From Vicinamibacteria bacterium (GTDB lineage: Bacteria; Acidobacteriota; Vicinamibacteria; Fen-336), in the NCBI GenBank assembly GCA_035570235.1, contig DATMML010000072.1, forward strand, positions 1-64,000: DNA of 64,000 bases, given 5' to 3'. Position numbers and translations under genes: made by a program. This document shows, piece after piece, positions 62,793 through 64,000 of this stretch. The notes under the pieces are model-generated. The model saw only the letters and a list, made by a program, of their open reading frames with translations, was not told the DNA's origin and did not search any database. Within the stretch, counting starts at the first letter, position 1. Each line of letters begins with the position of its first letter.

Positions 62793-63911
62793 TCAGGGTG
62801 CGGCCGCGACGCTTGCCACGCGCTCCATCCAGGCGGGTGGGTCCATTCGACCCGGAAGTCCGGCTTGGTTCGAGAGGACGATCATGAGAAGCCCGTCGTC
62901 GGGAAAGCGGAAATAGGCCGCCGCCACGCCATAGCTGGAGCCGCCGCCGTGTCCGCTGTACGCGGTGCCGTGGTCTGTCTTGCCGACACGCCAGCCGTAT
63001 CCATACGAGCTCAGTCCCGTGTCGCTCTCGGGGACGTGAGGTGTCCAGAGCTTCCGGCGCGCCTCAGGCGACAACACCCGGTCGCTCATGAGCGCCTGCT
63101 CCCACTTGTAGAGGTCGCCACTGGTGGTGAGGATCCCGCCGTTACCGAAGAGGTGCCAGTACGGTCCCTCCGGTCCCCAGTTGCGATTGAAGGTCCATCC
63201 GTTGTCGGTCTCGCCGTTGTAGTTCCTGGACAACTCGAGGACATTCCAGCGCGGGAGGATGTAGCCGGTCTTGGTCATGCCCGTGGGCTCGAAGAACACC
63301 TCGCGGAGGTAGGCTTCATAGGGCTTACCTGAGAGCTTCTCGACTACCGCGGCGAGAAGACTGTACCCTGCGTTGGAGTATCGGTATTTGGCGCCCGACG
63401 GGGTGATCAGGGGCATGCGAAGGAAGAGCCGCACCGCGAGGTCGCGCGGCGCATACTCGTCATCCTTGCCGTAGTAATGGTCCAGCCCGGACGTGTGAGT
63501 CAGTAGGTGATGTAGAGTCACGCCCGCCTTGTCTTCCGGGACCCCCTCTAGGTGCTTTGCCAGCGGATCCTCGACCCGCAATTTCCCGGCCATCTCGAGC
63601 TTGAGAATGGCCGCGGCCGTGAACTGCTTCGTAATGGAGCCAATGTCAAACACTGTCTCCGTTGTGCAGGGCAGTTTTCCACGCCGATCGGCCAGGCCGT
63701 ACCCCTTGTGTAGCAGTAGTTTGCCTTTTCGGGCCACGAGGACCGTGCCGGAGAAGCCGCCCGTTTCCAGCCCCTCGAAGTAGCTGTCCAGGCGGGCGCC
63801 GGGAGCTCCACTGACCAGTGCCCCCGGGTCCGCGGCCTGGGAGCGCCCGCAAATAGCAGAGGAGAATACGAGAACATGAGCAATCCGTGCGAAGTGGCCA
63901 GAGGTGTCCAT
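62793..63911 (-). CDS. Serine hydrolase, beta-lactamase class C fold (paralog of 20229-21368)
   Basis: A 372-aa exported hydrolase. Signal peptide: IAHVLVFSSAICGRSQA. Catalytic features are FDIGSITKQF (Ser ~92, Lys ~95), YRYSNAGYSLL and HGGGSSYGV. It is very similar along its length to 20229-21368, including FNRNWGPEGPYWHLFGNGG, and less so to 36722. A TTATCA-17-CATTAT promoter with the TATTGTTCACACG operator lies upstream, whereas the 20229 copy has only a weak CGTTGAGCAGT element, so the copies may be regulated differently. Confidence 0.88.
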   Translation of the reverse strand: MDTSGHFARIAHVLVFSSAICGRSQAADPGALVSGAPGARLDSYFEGLETGGFSGTVLVARKGKLLLHKGYGLADRRGKLPCTTETVFDIGSITKQFTAAAILKLEMAGKLRVEDPLAKHLEGVPEDKAGVTLHHLLTHTSGLDHYYGKDDEYAPRDLAVRLFLRMPLITPSGAKYRYSNAGYSLLAAVVEKLSGKPYEAYLREVFFEPTGMTKTGYILPRWNVLELSRNYNGETDNGWTFNRNWGPEGPYWHLFGNGGILTTSGDLYKWEQALMSDRVLSPEARRKLWTPHVPESDTGLSSYGYGWRVGKTDHGTAYSGHGGGSSYGVAAAYFRFPDDGLLMIVLSNQAGLPGRMDPPAWMERVASVAAAP

Positions 63912-63960
63912 AGTCTTCTCCTATAGGTGGGGCCCCCTGCGTCCCTTGACAGGTTCAGAC

Positions 63961-63989
63961 ATAATGCTCTATTGTTCACACGTTGATAA
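63961..63989 (-). promoter_or_regulatory. Promoter with operator TATTGTTCACACG in the spacer (serine hydrolase)
   Basis: On the minus strand TTATCA (63989-63984), 17 bp, CATTAT (63966-63961). The motif (63970-63982, read on the plus strand as TATTGTTCACACG) lies in the spacer, in the opposite orientation relative to transcription from the sites at 26190 and 56320. Confidence 0.55.
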
Positions 63990-64000
63990 GGTGACGCAAG

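Noticed and set aside
1-64000. CRISPR arrays, tRNA or rRNA genes, phage or integrase genes
   Set aside because: No regularly spaced repeats, no tRNA-like cloverleaf and no integrase, capsid or Cas motif was seen on reading through the window; a covariance-model search was not possible.

Overview
This 64 kb window is GC-rich and carries only accessory genes: no rRNA, tRNA, ribosomal-protein or replication gene was recognised. The mix of Oar-type TonB-dependent receptors with an N-terminal carboxypeptidase-regulatory-like domain, TPR-tailed sulfatase-fold proteins, class-C beta-lactamase-fold serine hydrolases, S9/M20/S1 peptidases, imidazolonepropionase-type amidohydrolases and BNR-repeat secreted proteins is typical of Acidobacteriota. 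That assignment is an inference from gene content, not a marker-gene result.

Layout. (1) 1-174: the start of a leftward secreted protein cut by the window edge. (2) 742-16394: fourteen rightward genes with gaps of 51 bp or less and six overlaps, reading as one operon: outer-membrane receptor, two NTF2-like proteins, a tandem pair of amidohydrolases (the second without metal ligands), a TAT-exported Fe-S aldo/keto reductase, MFS transporter, SDR, kynureninase-like PLP enzyme, SDR, APC permease, XRE-cupin regulator, benzoate-CoA-ligase-like enzyme and a stand-alone Lrp/AsnC sensor domain. (3) 16665-26082: D-aminoacylase-like amidohydrolase, BNR protein, serine hydrolase and two sulfatase-fold/TPR proteins. 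(4) 26267-41494: receptor, a small zinc-ribbon membrane protein, an IS21 istB remnant, amidohydrolase, M20 peptidase, S9 peptidase, S1 protease, serine hydrolase and receptor. (5) 41866-47579: ornithine cyclodeaminase, SelA-like PLP enzyme, carbamate kinase, ornithine carbamoyltransferase and a P-loop protein of the cyclic-2,3-diphosphoglycerate-synthetase family. (6) 47908-53331: sulfatase/TPR paralog and a fourth receptor. (7) 53681-55933: a small leftward regulatory operon. (8) 56446-63911: APC permease, CapA-like protein, large BNR protein and serine hydrolase.

How it fits together. The theme is uptake and breakdown of peptides and amino-acid derivatives: receptors import, secreted peptidases and hydrolases cleave, permeases bring products into the cytoplasm, and PLP enzymes, OTC/carbamate kinase/ornithine cyclodeaminase process them. 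The most notable pattern is a short intergenic sequence, TATTGTTCA followed by A/C/T-rich bases (half-site TTGTTCA/TGAACAA). It recurs in front of at least nine transcription units between 26 kb and 64 kb, in both orientations, and overlaps the -35, the -10, the spacer or the start site of predicted promoters. In its strongest form it is a 21-bp palindrome. This looks like an operator of a local regulon. The XRE-cupin protein at 13846-14463 is the most plausible regulator encoded here, but that link is untested.
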